DNA from: Scenedesmus sp. ARA3
Taxonomy: Eukaryota; Chlorophyta; Chlorophyceae; Sphaeropleales; Scenedesmaceae
Reading direction: 5' to 3'
Assembly (NCBI GenBank): GCA_004335835.1
Contig: RWJK01001821.1
Span: 298,387-362,386 of the forward strand
DNA length: 64,000 bases
How positions within the stretch are numbered: position 1 is the stretch's first letter; every line of letters starts with the position of its first letter. Below the pieces are notes generated by a model. The model did not search any database. It saw nothing but the letters and a program-made list of their open reading frames with translations, and was not told where the DNA came from. The position numbers were made by a program, and so were the translations under genes. This document shows, in pieces, positions 1-16,319 of the stretch.

Positions 1-137
1 GAAACAGCAAAGCTGGCAACACACTGGATCGCCACGGACGCCAGCAGCACTGCCACTGCAGGCATGGTGCCCGTCCCTGCCGCGTACCGTGCTGTTATTG
101 CTGGTGTGCCTGCTGCTGCCACTGCTGGTGTTGCTGC

Positions 138-170
<33 letters not shown>

Positions 171-172
171 AG

Positions 173-4084
<3,912 letters not shown>

Positions 4085-5411
4085 ACGTATCACTAAAGCA
4101 GATGGGAACGTAGCGCGCAGCATTGTTTCAGCGCCGCCGGGTGGGTGGTGGCAGGGATGTCTGGCAGCGGTGTGACAAGTTTGGTGGTGGTTTGTGGGTG
4201 GCTGCTGCTGGTCAGCAGCGTCTGAAGGGCGATTAGTATCGTCTTTGTGTTTTAATTAAGTAGTTTTCTGTGCTTCGTAGATCATATCTGGTGTGGGGTG
4301 GCAGAGCTGTGTGACGTGTGTGCTCTGCGCATGTCACTGGCGACAGACAATGTGTTCTGCATGCTTTCTTGTTTGCAGCTGTTGCTGCGTGGCTCCTGTG
4401 TGTTGTCTCTGTGTTGCGCTGATGCCCGCTCACGTCTCCTTGTACTGTAGTAGCAAGCGGCTGCAGCACAGGACAGACGCCGTCGCCATCTTGATGGTGT
4501 GAGCAGGCTGCAGAGGGCGCTTGTGCACTTGTCACGAGCTGCGGCCATGCAAAGGTGTCTGGCGCATTGGTGCCCACAGCAGCAGCGCGCCGCTGGTGGT
4601 GTGAATGGCCAGCGTGCAGTAGGATAGCGGCAGGGCACGCACATGGTTGCATAAAGGACGGGTGATCGCTGCTGCCATGACGTGCTCATCAGTGTTGCAG
4701 TGCACTCTGCTAGAGCTGCTAGCAGCATCGAGCTGGCGCTTGCCATGTATGGTAAATGGCATGTGCTGACATGCTTGAGCTGGTGAGTTACAGGTACTTC
4801 CTAGCCCCAGACGTGCGCGTGCCATATGGTTGCTATGTGTGTGCACAGGTTGTGCTTGCAGCTGCGGACACTGCCCAGCCGTTGGAAGCTCGCAACGGCT
4901 GCGCTGCAGATCTACAGGCAGTGCGCAGTGTGCTTTGGCAGTGTTCAAAGCACATCACTGGCAGTTGGTGCCATACGGGGCGCGGTTGCCGATGCCGATG
5001 ACAAGGTATGGGTTACAAGACAAGAAGACTATTATTACCAGCTGGTGCCTGATGGCGAGCTTGTGGTAAGCGTGGACTCCAGCTCGGAGCTGCTGTGTGC
5101 TTGCAATTGGGGTGTGCTTGGGGCGGCTGTTTGCAGTGATCCCTGGCAGGCTGCAGCTGGCTCAGGCTGGGTGTTTTGCAGTACCTTGTTGACGCGCAAA
5201 TACTTTCGCTGCTGCAGCAAACCTCAATGTGGCGTGGTCTCACTGGAGATGTGACTAACAGCAGTGCTAATGGCGACAAGAACACATGCCACTGCATGTA
5301 CGCAGCTGCAGCTGCTTGTTACCAGGTGCTTGGGCCCGTGACAACCTGTTCTCACACACTCTCCAGCTGCTCTTTGACCACGGCCGCACATACTGGCACA
5401 CAGTGACTGCA
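4085..5411. other. Convergent 3' region between PRMT10 and the HAD gene
   Basis: No conserved coding segment is recognised here on either strand. The first 450 bases are strongly G/T-rich on the + strand, like the other sense-strand 3' regions in this window. A TGTAA motif for the minus-strand HAD gene lies at 5013-5017. No TGTAA is present on the + strand between the PRMT10 stop and about 6735, so PRMT10 may use another signal or overlap its neighbour. Confidence 0.6.
5013..5017 (-). terminator. Candidate TGTAA polyadenylation motif of the HAD gene
   Basis: TTACA on the + strand reads TGTAA on the minus strand, about 400 bases after the HAD stop codon. TGTAA is the usual chlorophycean polyadenylation element; use here is inferred. 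Confidence 0.45.
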
Positions 5412-7929
5412 TCATTTCTGGAAGTAGGCCATACAGAAGTCGGGTTGCAGCTGGTGCTGCTGGCACAGCTGCTGCAGCGCCTCATTGCTCCAGCTGCTGC
5501 TGCTGGTGCAGCCCTCTGCTGCACTGCCCTGCAGCTGCAGCGCCTCTGCATGAATGCCGCCAACCACAAACAGCGTCTTCACACCAGCTTGGACAGCCCT
5601 GCAGTGCGGATGCGCAGCACAAGCAAATCACAACTCAAATCCAAGTTGTCCGCTGCACACGCTGTCACGTATAGGTTTTGACGCAGTTGCAGACTGCACC
5701 AACTGCACCCATGCAGCTAGCCCTCCAGCCCACAGCACTTGCCATGGGTTCAAGCTTTTACCGTGCAACCTGGACAATTTCCCAACTGCCCATGCACCAT
5801 AGCTAGCATACACTCACCCTGCCACGTCATGTTCTAGGGAGTCCCCTATGGCCAGCCACTGCTGCGGGTCAGCAGCAGCAGCAGCAGCAGGCAGCAGCTC
5901 CTGTGCTGCTGAGTAGATGATGGGGTCAGGCTTTCCCATCAGCTGCACTGCGCCGCCTTGCTGCTGGTAGAAGCGTGCCAAGGTGCCTGGCATGGTGATG
6001 AGTGACGCACCATCAACGGTCACCTGCAGCAGACAGGCAAATCGAGATACAAGCAGGCGTTGCAAGGCGACACCAGCGGCAGGACCATTGCCGGATTTGG
6101 TGCATGGTGATCAGCGACGCACCGTCAACCGTCACCTTCAGCAGATGGACCGCACCAAGAAACTTGTTACTAGCGGGACTACAACAGCAGAACGGCAGCT
6201 GCTAGTTTGGATGCTGCTTTTAAAAAAATGTGCACGAAGCATGGTGCTCTCGCGCTTGATTCACAATTCCAGCTGAAAAGAATTCACCACACGGCAAGTA
6301 AAAGCTCCCACCAGACGCCCAGGTAAAAACATGGCGGAAGCACTGCAGCATAACACACATCCACACACAAGACGAAAGGTGCACCATTACTGCACGCTGT
6401 GATGCATCCAACCACTCACTAGGTCAGGGTTTGCCACAACCATTGGCAGCTGCCTGTCTGGCTGCTGCGCGCACTGCTGCAGCAGCGCCTGCATCTCATC
6501 TAGGCTCATGTCCCTGCTGCCGCCACCTGGAAGAGCCAGCGCCTCTGTGCCATGTGCCAGGATGAAGTCAGCTTGAGCAGGATCATCCACCACCTGTGTG
6601 CAATGCAGCAGCATTGATCACGAAATATCTGGACAAATGCAGCCCACAAATGTTATTGAGACGTATGTGTGCAAGCTTCTGCTGCGCTTCATAGTGCTAC
6701 AGCATGTAAACAGCCGCCGCCCGCGCATGCATTTTTGTAAGATGCTGTACAACCGCAAACTCTGCCCTTGCTCAACCTTGCTGCTGCACCTGCTGCTGCA
6801 TCTGCTGCACACACAGCTGTCATCAGCGCTCCAACATCACCATACACTACATATAACATCCCTGTCAGTCACCTGCAGGTCCAGCCCCTCCAGGGAGATG
6901 GCCCCCCTGCTGCTCCATGTGAAGTGCAGGCAGCGCCGTCCCAGCTGCTGCCACCAGGGGCTGGGCCTGCTGCTCAGGTACCTGTGCGTGAGCTCGCCGC
7001 TGGTGATGGCGCCTGCAGCCATCGCCACCAAACAAAGTGTAACCGTGCCAGCAGGAGTTGAGTTGATATTGTGTGGTTCAACAAACGCAGCAGGTCTGCA
7101 TCAGCCGCAGTAGGGTAGGGCAGGTGCTTGAAACTTGCCAAGTGACAGCAGCATGTGGCCGCACCTGCAAACCACTCCTCCCTGAAGCCCATCTTTGCCA
7201 GCTTGCCAATGGTCCCGCCGGAGCGCCTGCTGCTGTTGCTGAGCACCAGCACCTGCTTGCCTGCCGCATGCAGCTGCTCTACTGCTGCGATGGCATGCGG
7301 GTAGGGCCGGCGGCCATCATGCAGCACCCCAAACTGATCCAGCAGCACAAACTGGAGGCGATGCAGCAGTGTCAGGCAAGGCAGGGAGCAATGGCGCGGC
7401 TCAGTGGAGCATTTTTTACAATTGTGTTTACACCTAAGTTTACTCTAGCCTCTCGAGGATGCCGTGGTGCATGATGTGCGCGCTTGATTGTGCACAGTTT
7501 GCTGAGTCCCATGATGCGCTGCGCCAGTGCTTCGAGCTGTCTGCGCAGTAATGAATGAAAGAGGTTCGCTTTTACCTGAAACTCATCGAGGATTTCAAAA
7601 ATGCTTGTTATTTTTCGCATCCCAGCCCGTGGTGCTTCTGCTGCTACTGCTGCTACTGCTGCTGCTCTGCTGCAGCGTCCTGCCACAGCTGCAGACGATC
7701 GCCGTGACAGACTGCACTGCTGACGGTGCTTGCTACTCAATATCTGCCTTGGATTGCTGATGTTGCTTGTCCCGTGCATAGTACGCTGCACGAGCATGAG
7801 TTTGTGTTTCGCGCTGCAGGCTTGTACCGCTTGGACACCCCTTGCTAGAGCACTTACAACATGTAAAAGAGTTTTTGGTGCTAGATTGCGACGGGTAACC
7901 GCTGTGATAGTGCTAAGCTCAGCTCGCAC
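5412..7929 (-). CDS. HAD-superfamily class IIA phosphatase (TIGR01459-like)
   Basis: Six exons on the minus strand, in frame: 7929-7576, 7351-7165, 7012-6873, 6593-6420, 6023-5818, 5598-5412; about 415 residues. Motif I is LLDQFGVLHDG, motif II LSNSSRR, motif III lysine MGKPDPIIY, motif IV GDSLEHDVAGA, followed by LFVVGGIHAEAL, all in the order expected for this subfamily of HAD phosphatases. The substrate is not predictable from sequence. The roughly 100 residues before MRKITSIFEILDEF are rich in Arg, Ser and Ala and may be an organelle-targeting peptide; the start at 7929 is the first in-frame ATG of that exon and is less certain than the core. The acceptor of the exon at 6023 has a partial copy upstream in the same intron. 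Confidence 0.88.
6103..6150 (-). repeat. Partial duplicate of a HAD exon start with acceptor
   Basis: About 48 bases resemble 5989-6036, which carry the acceptor and first codons (VTVDGASLITM) of the exon at 6023-5818. In transcript order the copy comes first, with an AG kept (AAG instead of CAG), so it is a possible decoy 3' splice site. Confidence 0.82.
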
Positions 7930-9892
7930 AGCGTGGCAAGTGAGACAAGGGTTTGACCAGAACCCTCATGGTACACCCTGCACCATCTGCCTGCTTCACG
8001 TTCAACATTCAGGCATTGAATCCAACTCAAATAGTTACAAAAGTGCTCGAAAGGCATGTATAACCAATGCATGCTGCGCAATCTGCGCCACACTTGACAG
8101 AACTGCTTGTGGCAAGCTTTACTTGTACTACCAAGCGCGTGCAACCATGCTCTTGCCGTGTGCAACCATTGCATACCCAGCTTCAACGCATACCCGACTA
8201 ACAAGTTGGAGGCACGACGGCATGCAGGCATATGTCTGCATCAGTAAAACACAGCAGCCTGGCATCAATCATGTACAATCATGCCGACAGCACACAAACC
8301 ACCACATGCAAAACAGTGCTGCTGCATGCTTCCTCATCATCGTCATCATCATGTCATCAGCGCTGCTGCATGCTTGACGTACGTTTAAGGCCAGCAATCC
8401 AACCATCATTCACATGCCAACATGCAACCTGCATTCTCAGTGGCGCCAATGCAGGTGATTGGCAGCTGGCGCCAACCTTTGCTGTGTTTTGTGAAAGCCC
8501 CTGCTGTTTTCTGAAAGAGCGTAATCGATGTCCGCTGCACAGCAGGACAAGCGCCCCTCTCCCACAACACCATGCATGGCGACAGCATGGAAAGGGCACC
8601 GCATTGCGAGCATGTGCAGACCACGCCCAACCACCACGTACCATACATCATCAACGCGACTCATGCTCTGTGCACACCAGCCGTGCTGCTTCCAAGTTTC
8701 AAACAAACCGGCAAAGTTTCAAGGCAGCCAGCAGCATGTTATCTGTGCGACGCCACCACCAACAGACACATGCTAGCACATTCACAATCAGCCTTGCATG
8801 CAAGTGCGCAACGCCTGCGCAGCGGTGCCTGTGTCCACGGCAATGTAATGTTTGACGGCTGTCTTACGATGTGCATGCAGATAGCTCTGCGGCCTGTTGC
8901 GCCGCACAAAGCTCAGCGTGGACAAGTGTGCATGCGATGCACCACATGGCACTGCTGACATACTCAACATACAAACACCAGTCTCTGATTGCAGCAGGCA
9001 GCATCAGTCATGCCAGCAGCCTTCAGCACAAACCACAACAAAGTGGAAGAGCTGATGCCCGTACCCATACATGCTGTCTGTTCTGCTGTGTGGGAGTGTG
9101 CTGCTGCAAATACTGCTCATGTCAGCACACTCTGCTCAGCCTGCGAATGCTGCTTTTACTAATCAATGGTGTGCCTTCTTCGTTCGCAACAAGTCAGCCG
9201 CACCTGCAGATTGGTGCAAGCTACACCGACCACCACCAGACGCACCAGCATAACATGCAAACACTGCTGTGTGCCACAAACCACAGCATATAGTACCTAG
9301 CAAAGCCTGGGTTGCATAAAGCATGCATCATAACCTGTGTTCCAAATCCCATGCCCCATGTGTCGATGGCTTGTAGCACCCCACGCAACCAAACTGCCCA
9401 TAGCAGCACCCAACATCACTATCCACACAACATCTTCATACATTCCTGTGCCTCGTCAAGCACAACACAATGCATCGTTCTGCACTGACAACATGCCTCT
9501 GGCCAACCACCACATGATGTGCTCTGGTAACAACTCGTCATGGGATCCCAACGCCGATGCAAACTGCAGACGCCAGCACGGCTGCAGGCGGCTCCACCTG
9601 CCACCAGCACCCTCCCTTCAAAGCAAACTTTGCTGTGCAATGTTGAAATGCACACGCATGCTGCCACCGCATCATGGCTTCAGCAAAGAGCCGCCACCGC
9701 AGCAGTGCACACACCTCTTGCGCCCATTCAGCAGCGCACACCTCCCCCGTCCATTCTTACCCAATACCCAACGCCAAACAGCTACGCAAAGCTGTTTCTT
9801 GCAGCAAAACACATGCGCACCCGCCGTCTCCAGTGCTGGCAGCCCACTGCTGTGCCAGCCAACACACCAGAAACCCAAACCCTTCTGCCTCG
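7930..9892. other. Gene-free region, likely long 3' UTR of the minus-strand gene at 9893
   Basis: About 2 kb with no recognisable protein. It is A/C-rich on the + strand (G/T-rich on the minus strand). The first TGTAA read from the upstream stop is at 8035-8039, just over 100 bases before the HAD start. Confidence 0.5.
8035..8039 (-). terminator. Candidate TGTAA polyadenylation motif of the 9893-15971 gene
   Basis: TTACA on the + strand. It is the first TGTAA on the minus strand downstream of the stop at 9893, giving an inferred 3' UTR of about 1.85 kb that ends just before the HAD gene. Confidence 0.4.
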
Positions 9893-11564
9893 TTACTCGC
9901 TGCCCTGATCTCCCTTTTTTGAGCGCCTGCGCATCAGCCGGTTGAATACCTCGCTAGCACTGTCAGCCAGGCTCAGCTTGAAGCGCCTGCCCCGCCCGCT
10001 GCCCCTGCCTGCCCGCAGCTGTTCACCCTGCTCCGCCACTGCCCCCAGCTGTGCTGCCGCAGTGCTGCTGGCTGCGCTGCTGCTGCTGCTGCTGCTCTCG
10101 CGCAAGTTGGGCGGGGACTTCACAGCCGCCACAGCAGCACTAACAACCAGCCCCGGCTGCGCAGTAATGCTGGCAGCACCCACAGATGCACTGGGCTCAG
10201 CAGCAGTAAGCGCTGAAGAGGATCTGCTGTGAGCTGCTGCTTGTGAGCGAGCACTATCCCACCACTCTAGATGTATGGGTGGCAGTGATCCAGCTACACT
10301 GGGCTGGCCATGTAGCTTCGCCTGCAGCTGCTGCAGCTGCTGAAGCTGTTGCAGCTGGTGCGGGGGCAGAGATGTGACGCTCGCTATGCCTGTGCCAGTC
10401 AGTGCGCCAGGATCCACTGGCGCGCCCTCTGCTGCTGCAGCTGCTGCTGCAGCAGCAGCTTTGGCCGCTGTCGCAGCGGCTGCACCTGCATCTGCCTGGC
10501 TGCTAGCCACTGCTGCTGGAGGTGCTGCTGCTGCATAGGCAGCAGCAGGAGCAGCGATTGACGCTCGCTCTGCCATGACACCAGCAGCTGTTGCAGCTGC
10601 AGCAGCAACCGCCTCAGCAATCAACACCCCTGTTGTTGGCAGCCTGCTTCCCTGCTGCTGCTCTGATTCCTTCCCTTGCTCCTGGCTCACAGCACTGCTG
10701 TACACAGAGCTGCCTCTGGCACTTTCATCATAGCCACTGACATCTGCTGCCTGCTGCCCCGTCAGCAGCTGCTGCACCGCTGCTACTGTCTGGTAGCTGG
10801 CGCTGCTCACTGGCTGCCCCTGCAGCTGCAGCTGCACACCAATGCGCGCCAGCAGGGATAGCACCAGCTGGCAGAAGCTCCATGCACTCTGGACTGCAGC
10901 CCAGCTCAGCAGCTGCTGCCCAACAGAAGCAGCCATAAAGGCAGAGGCTTCCGAGGCAGCACCAATCAAGGCTTGCGTGCTGCCCATGCCTGCTGTGCCA
11001 CCCGCCAAACCACTGCTGCTGCTGCTGCCTGTAGCAGAACCTGCTCCCGCTGCTGCTCCTGAATCTGCTGCCAGGTCAATCAGCAGCCCTACATCAGCAA
11101 CCAGCGCGAGCAGCTGCTGCTGCAGCAGCTGGTGCACGTCCGAGCCAGCAAAGAGCCGCCCGCGCAGCTTGAGCATGTGCTGCTCATCATCCAGTGCACT
11201 CAGCATGCTCGCACCAGCTCCGCTGCCATCAATGTCATCACCAGCAGCGGCAGCATCAGATGAAGCAGCATCACCTGTTGCTGCTGCTGCTGCTGCTCCT
11301 TCAGGTGGTGCTGGGGCTGGTCCATACACCACTACATCTGCCAGCTGCTGCTGCTGCCGGCTGCTGCTGCTGGCAGCAGCATCACCTGACGCGTGCCGGC
11401 GTCGCTGCTGATGACGTGGCTGATCAAATGTGCTGTGGCTGGATCTGTTGATGGTCTCAAAGCTGCCGATGTGCCTGCTCTGGCCATAGCTGTCCATGGA
11501 AGAGAAAGAGGAAGCTGCAGCGCTGCCGCTTGCAGCTGCAGGAGCATACGAGCTCGGCGCCGAG

Positions 11565-11596
<32 letters not shown>

Positions 11597-14164
11597 AGCT
11601 GCATCCCCTGCATTGCCGCTGCCTCCAGCTGCTGCTGTTGCTGGATCTGTCAGGTACATGTAGAAGTACTCGTTCTCTGGATCCAGGTGGCTCTGCTGCT
11701 GGTCATGCATCAGCCGCGCCAGGGTCTGCTCCAGCAGCAGAGCCCTCGCAGCTTCATTCAGCTCAAGCACTGCTGCTGGTGGCATATACAGCACTGGCAG
11801 TGCAAACAGCACCCTGTCTGCTGCTGGGTTGGGGCTCCTGGTGAAGGGGCTGCGCCTGCCAACTGCACCGCTGCTGCTGCTGCTGCTGCTGCTGGCACTG
11901 CTGCTGGTGTCGAATGCTGTTCGCATGCCTGCTGGCGCTGGTGCTGCAGGCACCGCAGGCGCTGAGGGGTCGTGTGGAGTGAGGATGTAGAGCGCGCACT
12001 TGGTGATGGTGCTGCTTGCAGCTGGCTGGATCCTGCAGCATAAGCACATGACCAAAGACACAGCACCAGCAAGCAGATGAGAGGGCAGGGAACCAACAGG
12101 GCAGCGGCTGTTATACTGGTGTCAAGCACCGTCACACGCGAACTGCACTGCTCCATGCAGTGTGTGATCACACCGCTTGCTGCTCTCGCAGAGCAGCAGC
12201 GACATTGTTGTCATGCACGCAGCCACACAACAAACAAATAGTCAACTGGCGCTGCTGGTGAATTGTGATCGTTGACAGTGGCACTGCTTGAAGCGGCAGG
12301 ACAACGAGCAGCGTACGCTGCAACCTCCCCTGCAACGTGCTGCTGCAACCTCCCCTGCAACGTGCTGCTGCAACCTCCCCTGCAACGTGCTGCTGCAACC
12401 TCCCCTGCAACGTGCTGCTGCACCCTGCCAGCCTACTCACCTTGCAATGCCATCCTGCAGCTCACAGTGGCAGTCTGCCAGCACCTCTCCAGGGCCATTT
12501 GTCACCACAATGCGACATGCAGTGCCAAGCAAGCCATGCACCGCAACAACCGGCGGCAGCCCAGCTGCTGCTGCTGCTGCCGCAGGCCCTGCAGGTGCCG
12601 CTGCTGCTGGTGAGACTGGGAGCCATGCTGATGCAGCGCTGCTGCTGCTGCTGGTGCTGGTGGTGCTGCCGTTGCTGGTGACAGGCAGGCACAGCGGCCA
12701 GGCCCACACACCAGCAGGCAGTGGCGCCTTGAACTTCAGCCCAACATGAGCCTCAGCAGATGGAACAATCTGCGGACTGCCAGCCACTCCCGCTGATGCT
12801 GCTGCCGCCTGTGCGCTAGCTGCTGGCACGGTACCTGACTGACCTGTTGCTGCCACCCTAGAGCTATCTTCTGGGCCCTGCAGGGTGGTGGGTGCAGCGT
12901 CCTGGGAGGGCTGAGCTCCAGCGCTGCTGCTGGTGCCGCCTGCGAGGCTGCTCCTGCTGCTGCGCCTGCTGGAGCCCACCGACTGCTCCTCGCGGATCGC
13001 AGACAGCGCCCCTGACTGCTGCTGGGGCAGCAGTGCCGGCTGCAGCTCGACTGCCTCGGGCTGCTGTGCTACAGGAGGGGAGGCATCCTGTGCAGTGCTG
13101 GCCATCATGTTTCCTGCAGGCACCATGTGCATCAGGTGTGGCTGCTGCTGCTCCTGAGCTGTCCAGAAGCTGCCTGCTGCACCACCGCTGCTGCTGCCGC
13201 CAATGGCAGCTGGCCTTGCTGCTGCTGGCAGCTGCGGAGCTGACCCTGCTGCCAGGTAGGGGGCAAACGAAGGCTCTGAGTAGGGGTCAGCAGCAGCAGC
13301 TGCTGCTGCTGCTTCACCACCAAGCGATGCTTGCCCTGTAGGCGGTCCACCAATGTGCAGCGTCTGCCAGGCGCCTGCCGCCGCCCCAACAGAAGGCAGC
13401 GCCGGCAGCACTGCATGCCCTGGCATCCCAGCAGCAGCGCTGCCGCTGTGCCTGCTGCCAGCACCCGGCACCCCTGCAGCGGTGCTGCTATGCACCCCAA
13501 TCCCAGCTGGCACTTGACCTGCAGATCCAGTCTGGTCATCAGCCCCCTCAGGCCTTCCAGGACCCTGCTCCAGCAGCTGCAAGCTCCACGGTGCTGCTGC
13601 ATCAAACGGGTCTGCCTGCAGCTGGTAGCGCTGCCCATTCACGTCAATCAGCACTGGAGGCGTCAGCCAAGCTGCAGGTGCCAGCTGCAGCGCTGCTAAT
13701 GCAGGTCCGGGTGCCCCAAGCAGCCTCTGCTGGATGCATGATGGCTCCTCCCCACTGCAGGCTTCTAGAGCTGTGCCGCTGCTTGCATCTGCGCGTGCTA
13801 TCGCTGCTGCTGCTGCTGCACGCGCTGGCGCGTCTGTGGGTGGTGTGGTTGTGACGCGCGTGCTGCTGCTGGGGTTGATGGGAGGTGGTGTGACAACTTC
13901 GCCTGCCTGCAGCCGCATGAACTGCTCCACGCCCCTGCAGATGGCCTGCACCATCCAGTCAGGAGCTGCGCAGGGCGCTGCAGCTGCTGCTGCTGCTGGA
14001 CCGGTCAGCACCGTGCTGGCGACTGCGCCATCGCTTGCGTTGCTGTGGCTGTACAAATGCTGCTGCTGCTGCTGTTGCTCATTGCCCGGAGTTGAAGAGC
14101 CGGCGACCGGCCCTATGGTGTCAGCCAGACCAAACATGCCAGCCAGGGCCTGCGGGCCAGCAAG

Positions 14165-14199
<35 letters not shown>

Positions 14200-15971
14200 G
14201 TGCGGCTGCAGATGCTGCTGCTGCTGCTGCTGCCGGCAGTGCAGGCAGCTGCTGCCCCTGCCGCCACTGCAACACACTCATCAGCAGCTGGATGCAGCCT
14301 GGCACGCTCACCATGTGCATCACAGTGTGCTGCGGCGGCTGCTGCGCTGCTGCGCTGCTGACCACATGCTGCGCCACACAGTCCTGCAGGATGTGGGCTG
14401 CCGAAGGTGCATATGGCAGCGGCACCTGCAGGAAGTACACCATGAAGTTCCTTTGTTTGAAAGGAAGTTTCGCTGCGTGGAAGAGTTGTTGATAAGCGGT
14501 GTCCTGCAAGTGGTACATGCTGCTCATGTACACTTTGGCGCTGTCTAGAAATGCCTGGTTCTTCAACACGGTGACTGACAGAAGCAAAGCACAAGCAGAG
14601 TGCATACGTATAAGCTTCATGCAAAGATGACACAATGAAAGCATATCTAGGTGTAGCACTCACCTTGACCGACACTGTGATGTGCTGCATGGGTGACGTG
14701 TACAGGGCGGATGGCCGGGGAGGTGCAGCAGCAGCAGCAGCAGCTGGCCGTGCAGCTGCTGCATGTCCTGCAGACGCAGGCGCCACAGCTGCTGCTGCAG
14801 CTGCTGCCGTTGCAGAGCCTGCAGCAGTGCCAGCTGCGAGGCTGGGTGCTGCGCTGCCAGCAGTGCCAGCAGGCAGCTGTTGCGTTGCCGTGCTGGGCCG
14901 AGCGGCTGCCACTGCCGGTGCTGGTGCGTCTGCCTGTGTTGCTTCTGTCGCTGCAGCTGCTGCTGCAGCACGCTGGGCTTGCACCTGCCTCTGTATGGTG
15001 CTGAGGTCAATGGCTGCTGGGGCTGCTGTTGGTTTTGCAGCAGCTGTGCGGTGGCGTGTTTCCTGCAAGCTGCCGCCTGCTGCTTGCAGCGCTGCTGAAG
15101 CAGTTGGCCATGCTGCTTTGCCAGAGGCAGGGCCATGCTGCTGGTCTGTTGCACGCAGCGCATCTGCGCCTGATGCTGCTGCTGCAGCCTGGGCGGGTCC
15201 TGCGGTCGATGCCATCAAGATTTTGGGCACGGCTTCATCTGAGATGCTGGATAGGCCAGCCTGTGCCAGCGCAGCCTGGCGGGTAGGGGACTGGGATGCC
15301 TGTGAAGTGTGCATGACCGCCGCACTGCTCTGCCTGCTGAATGCTGCCACGGCATTGGTTTGCTGTGTTACTTTTGGAAGGTGTGACATAGGTGCTGCAG
15401 GGCTGGAGACAGCAGGGAGGCTGGCGCGAGTACCAGCTTGCTTGCTGCTGCCAGCAGTGCTGCAGCTGGCACTGCGGCAGTCGCTGCTGCATGCTGCGCA
15501 GCTGCCAGTAGCCGCAGCTGCTTCTGCTTCCACTGCCGCTGTTGCCGCTGCTACAGCAGCTTCCAACACCTTTGAAGGCTGCTGCTCGTCAGTCGACAGG
15601 GTGCACACATCCACTGATGGCGCAGGCACAATCATGCTGCCGCGGGCGCTGTTGCGCGCCAGCGAGTTGGCGCTGTCATTGATGACTGCCTGCCCCTGCT
15701 GAGAAGTTCCAGATCCAGCAGCATCACAACTTGCAGGCACGCATCCGCCCTGCTGTGCACCAGACTGCTGAGTTTGTGACGCCATGCTGCTGCTGCTGCT
15801 GCTGATGTTGCTGTCGATGTGTCGGAGAGCATGCCGCCCATGACGCTTAAGCAGCACCATCAGGTGCACTCCTGCCGCTAACAAACATGTAATAATCGCG
15901 ACAGGAAGCAGCTCTAGCACTCCCTGCATGATACATAAAGTAGCCCTACTCTGATTCAGCGTTGAATGCAA
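9893..15971 (-). CDS. Large unrecognised protein with one N-terminal membrane segment and low-complexity linkers
   Basis: Three large exons on the minus strand join in frame: 15971-14664, 14560-12441, 12032-9893 (about 1,855 residues). The acceptor at 14561 (GAAG) was chosen because it keeps phase; the nearby CAG at 14575 does not. Residues about 20-42 (LLPVAIITCLLAAGVHLMVLL) form a single hydrophobic helix near the N-terminus. Most of the rest is Ala-, Ser- and Gln-rich. Better-ordered patches are NQAFLDSAKVYMSSMYHLQ onward (start of exon 2), LTPPVLIDVNGQRYQLQ, GLLGTACRIVVTNGPGEVLA, DRVLFALPVLYMPPAAVLEL and a basic C-terminus ending LMRRRSKKG. I do not recognise a family. The opposite strand shows long open frames, but these are shadows of the triplet runs. 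Confidence 0.65.
12321..12420. repeat. Tandem repeat, 25-bp unit x 4, in an intron
   Basis: Four near-perfect copies begin at 12321, 12346, 12371 and 12396, followed by a degenerate one at 12421. They lie in the intron 12440-12033 of the unrecognised minus-strand gene, starting about 20 bases after its splice donor. Confidence 0.9.
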
Positions 15972-16319
15972 CGCAGGATTGCGGATCCAAGCTTCAGTAC
16001 AGTGAATGCGGTGACTTGCGATGGCATTTCAAGCTTTGTACTCGTCGGGTGAAAAACCTGGGACCAAGATGACGCCACGTACTTCTGGCACACTTATGCT
16101 GCGCGACATTACACAGAAAGAACAAAAGCACTGTTTTTGATGATGGAAATTACTGGTGATAGCCTCAAGTGACAAGCGCAGTTCGCATAATCCACGTGTT
16201 AGCTGAGCTGCTCAAGAGCAGCCTAGTCAAACTGCAGCAGCTGTCTGACAAACCAGTTTGCTGTGGGCTGCAATACGGTGGTACTGCAATTATGTGAAGG
16301 ATGCTGAGGATCCTTGCTC
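15972..16319. promoter_or_regulatory. Divergent promoter region, 348 bp
   Basis: Lies between the start codon of the minus-strand gene (15971) and that of the SFI1-like gene (16320). Both promoters and 5' UTRs must fit here unless there are upstream untranslated exons. I see no clear TATA box. Confidence 0.5.

Noticed and set aside
4750..5400. Possible + strand gene (short frames near 4756-5254)
   Set aside because: Fragments do not join in frame to anything recognisable and overlap the HAD 3' region on the other strand.
10842..11411. 189-codon + strand frame (and similar ones at 13734-14492)
   Set aside because: Antisense to exons of the 9893-15971 gene; no conserved motif.
14575..14580. 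CAG acceptor for the second exon of the 9893-15971 gene
   Set aside because: It leads to a stop after three codons in the phase set by the upstream exon; the GAAG at 14561 keeps the frame.
14635..15702. 355-codon open frame on the + strand
   Set aside because: It is almost entirely Ala/Cys/Leu from reading triplet runs antisense to the minus-strand exon 15971-14664, which has the membrane segment and correct splice sites.
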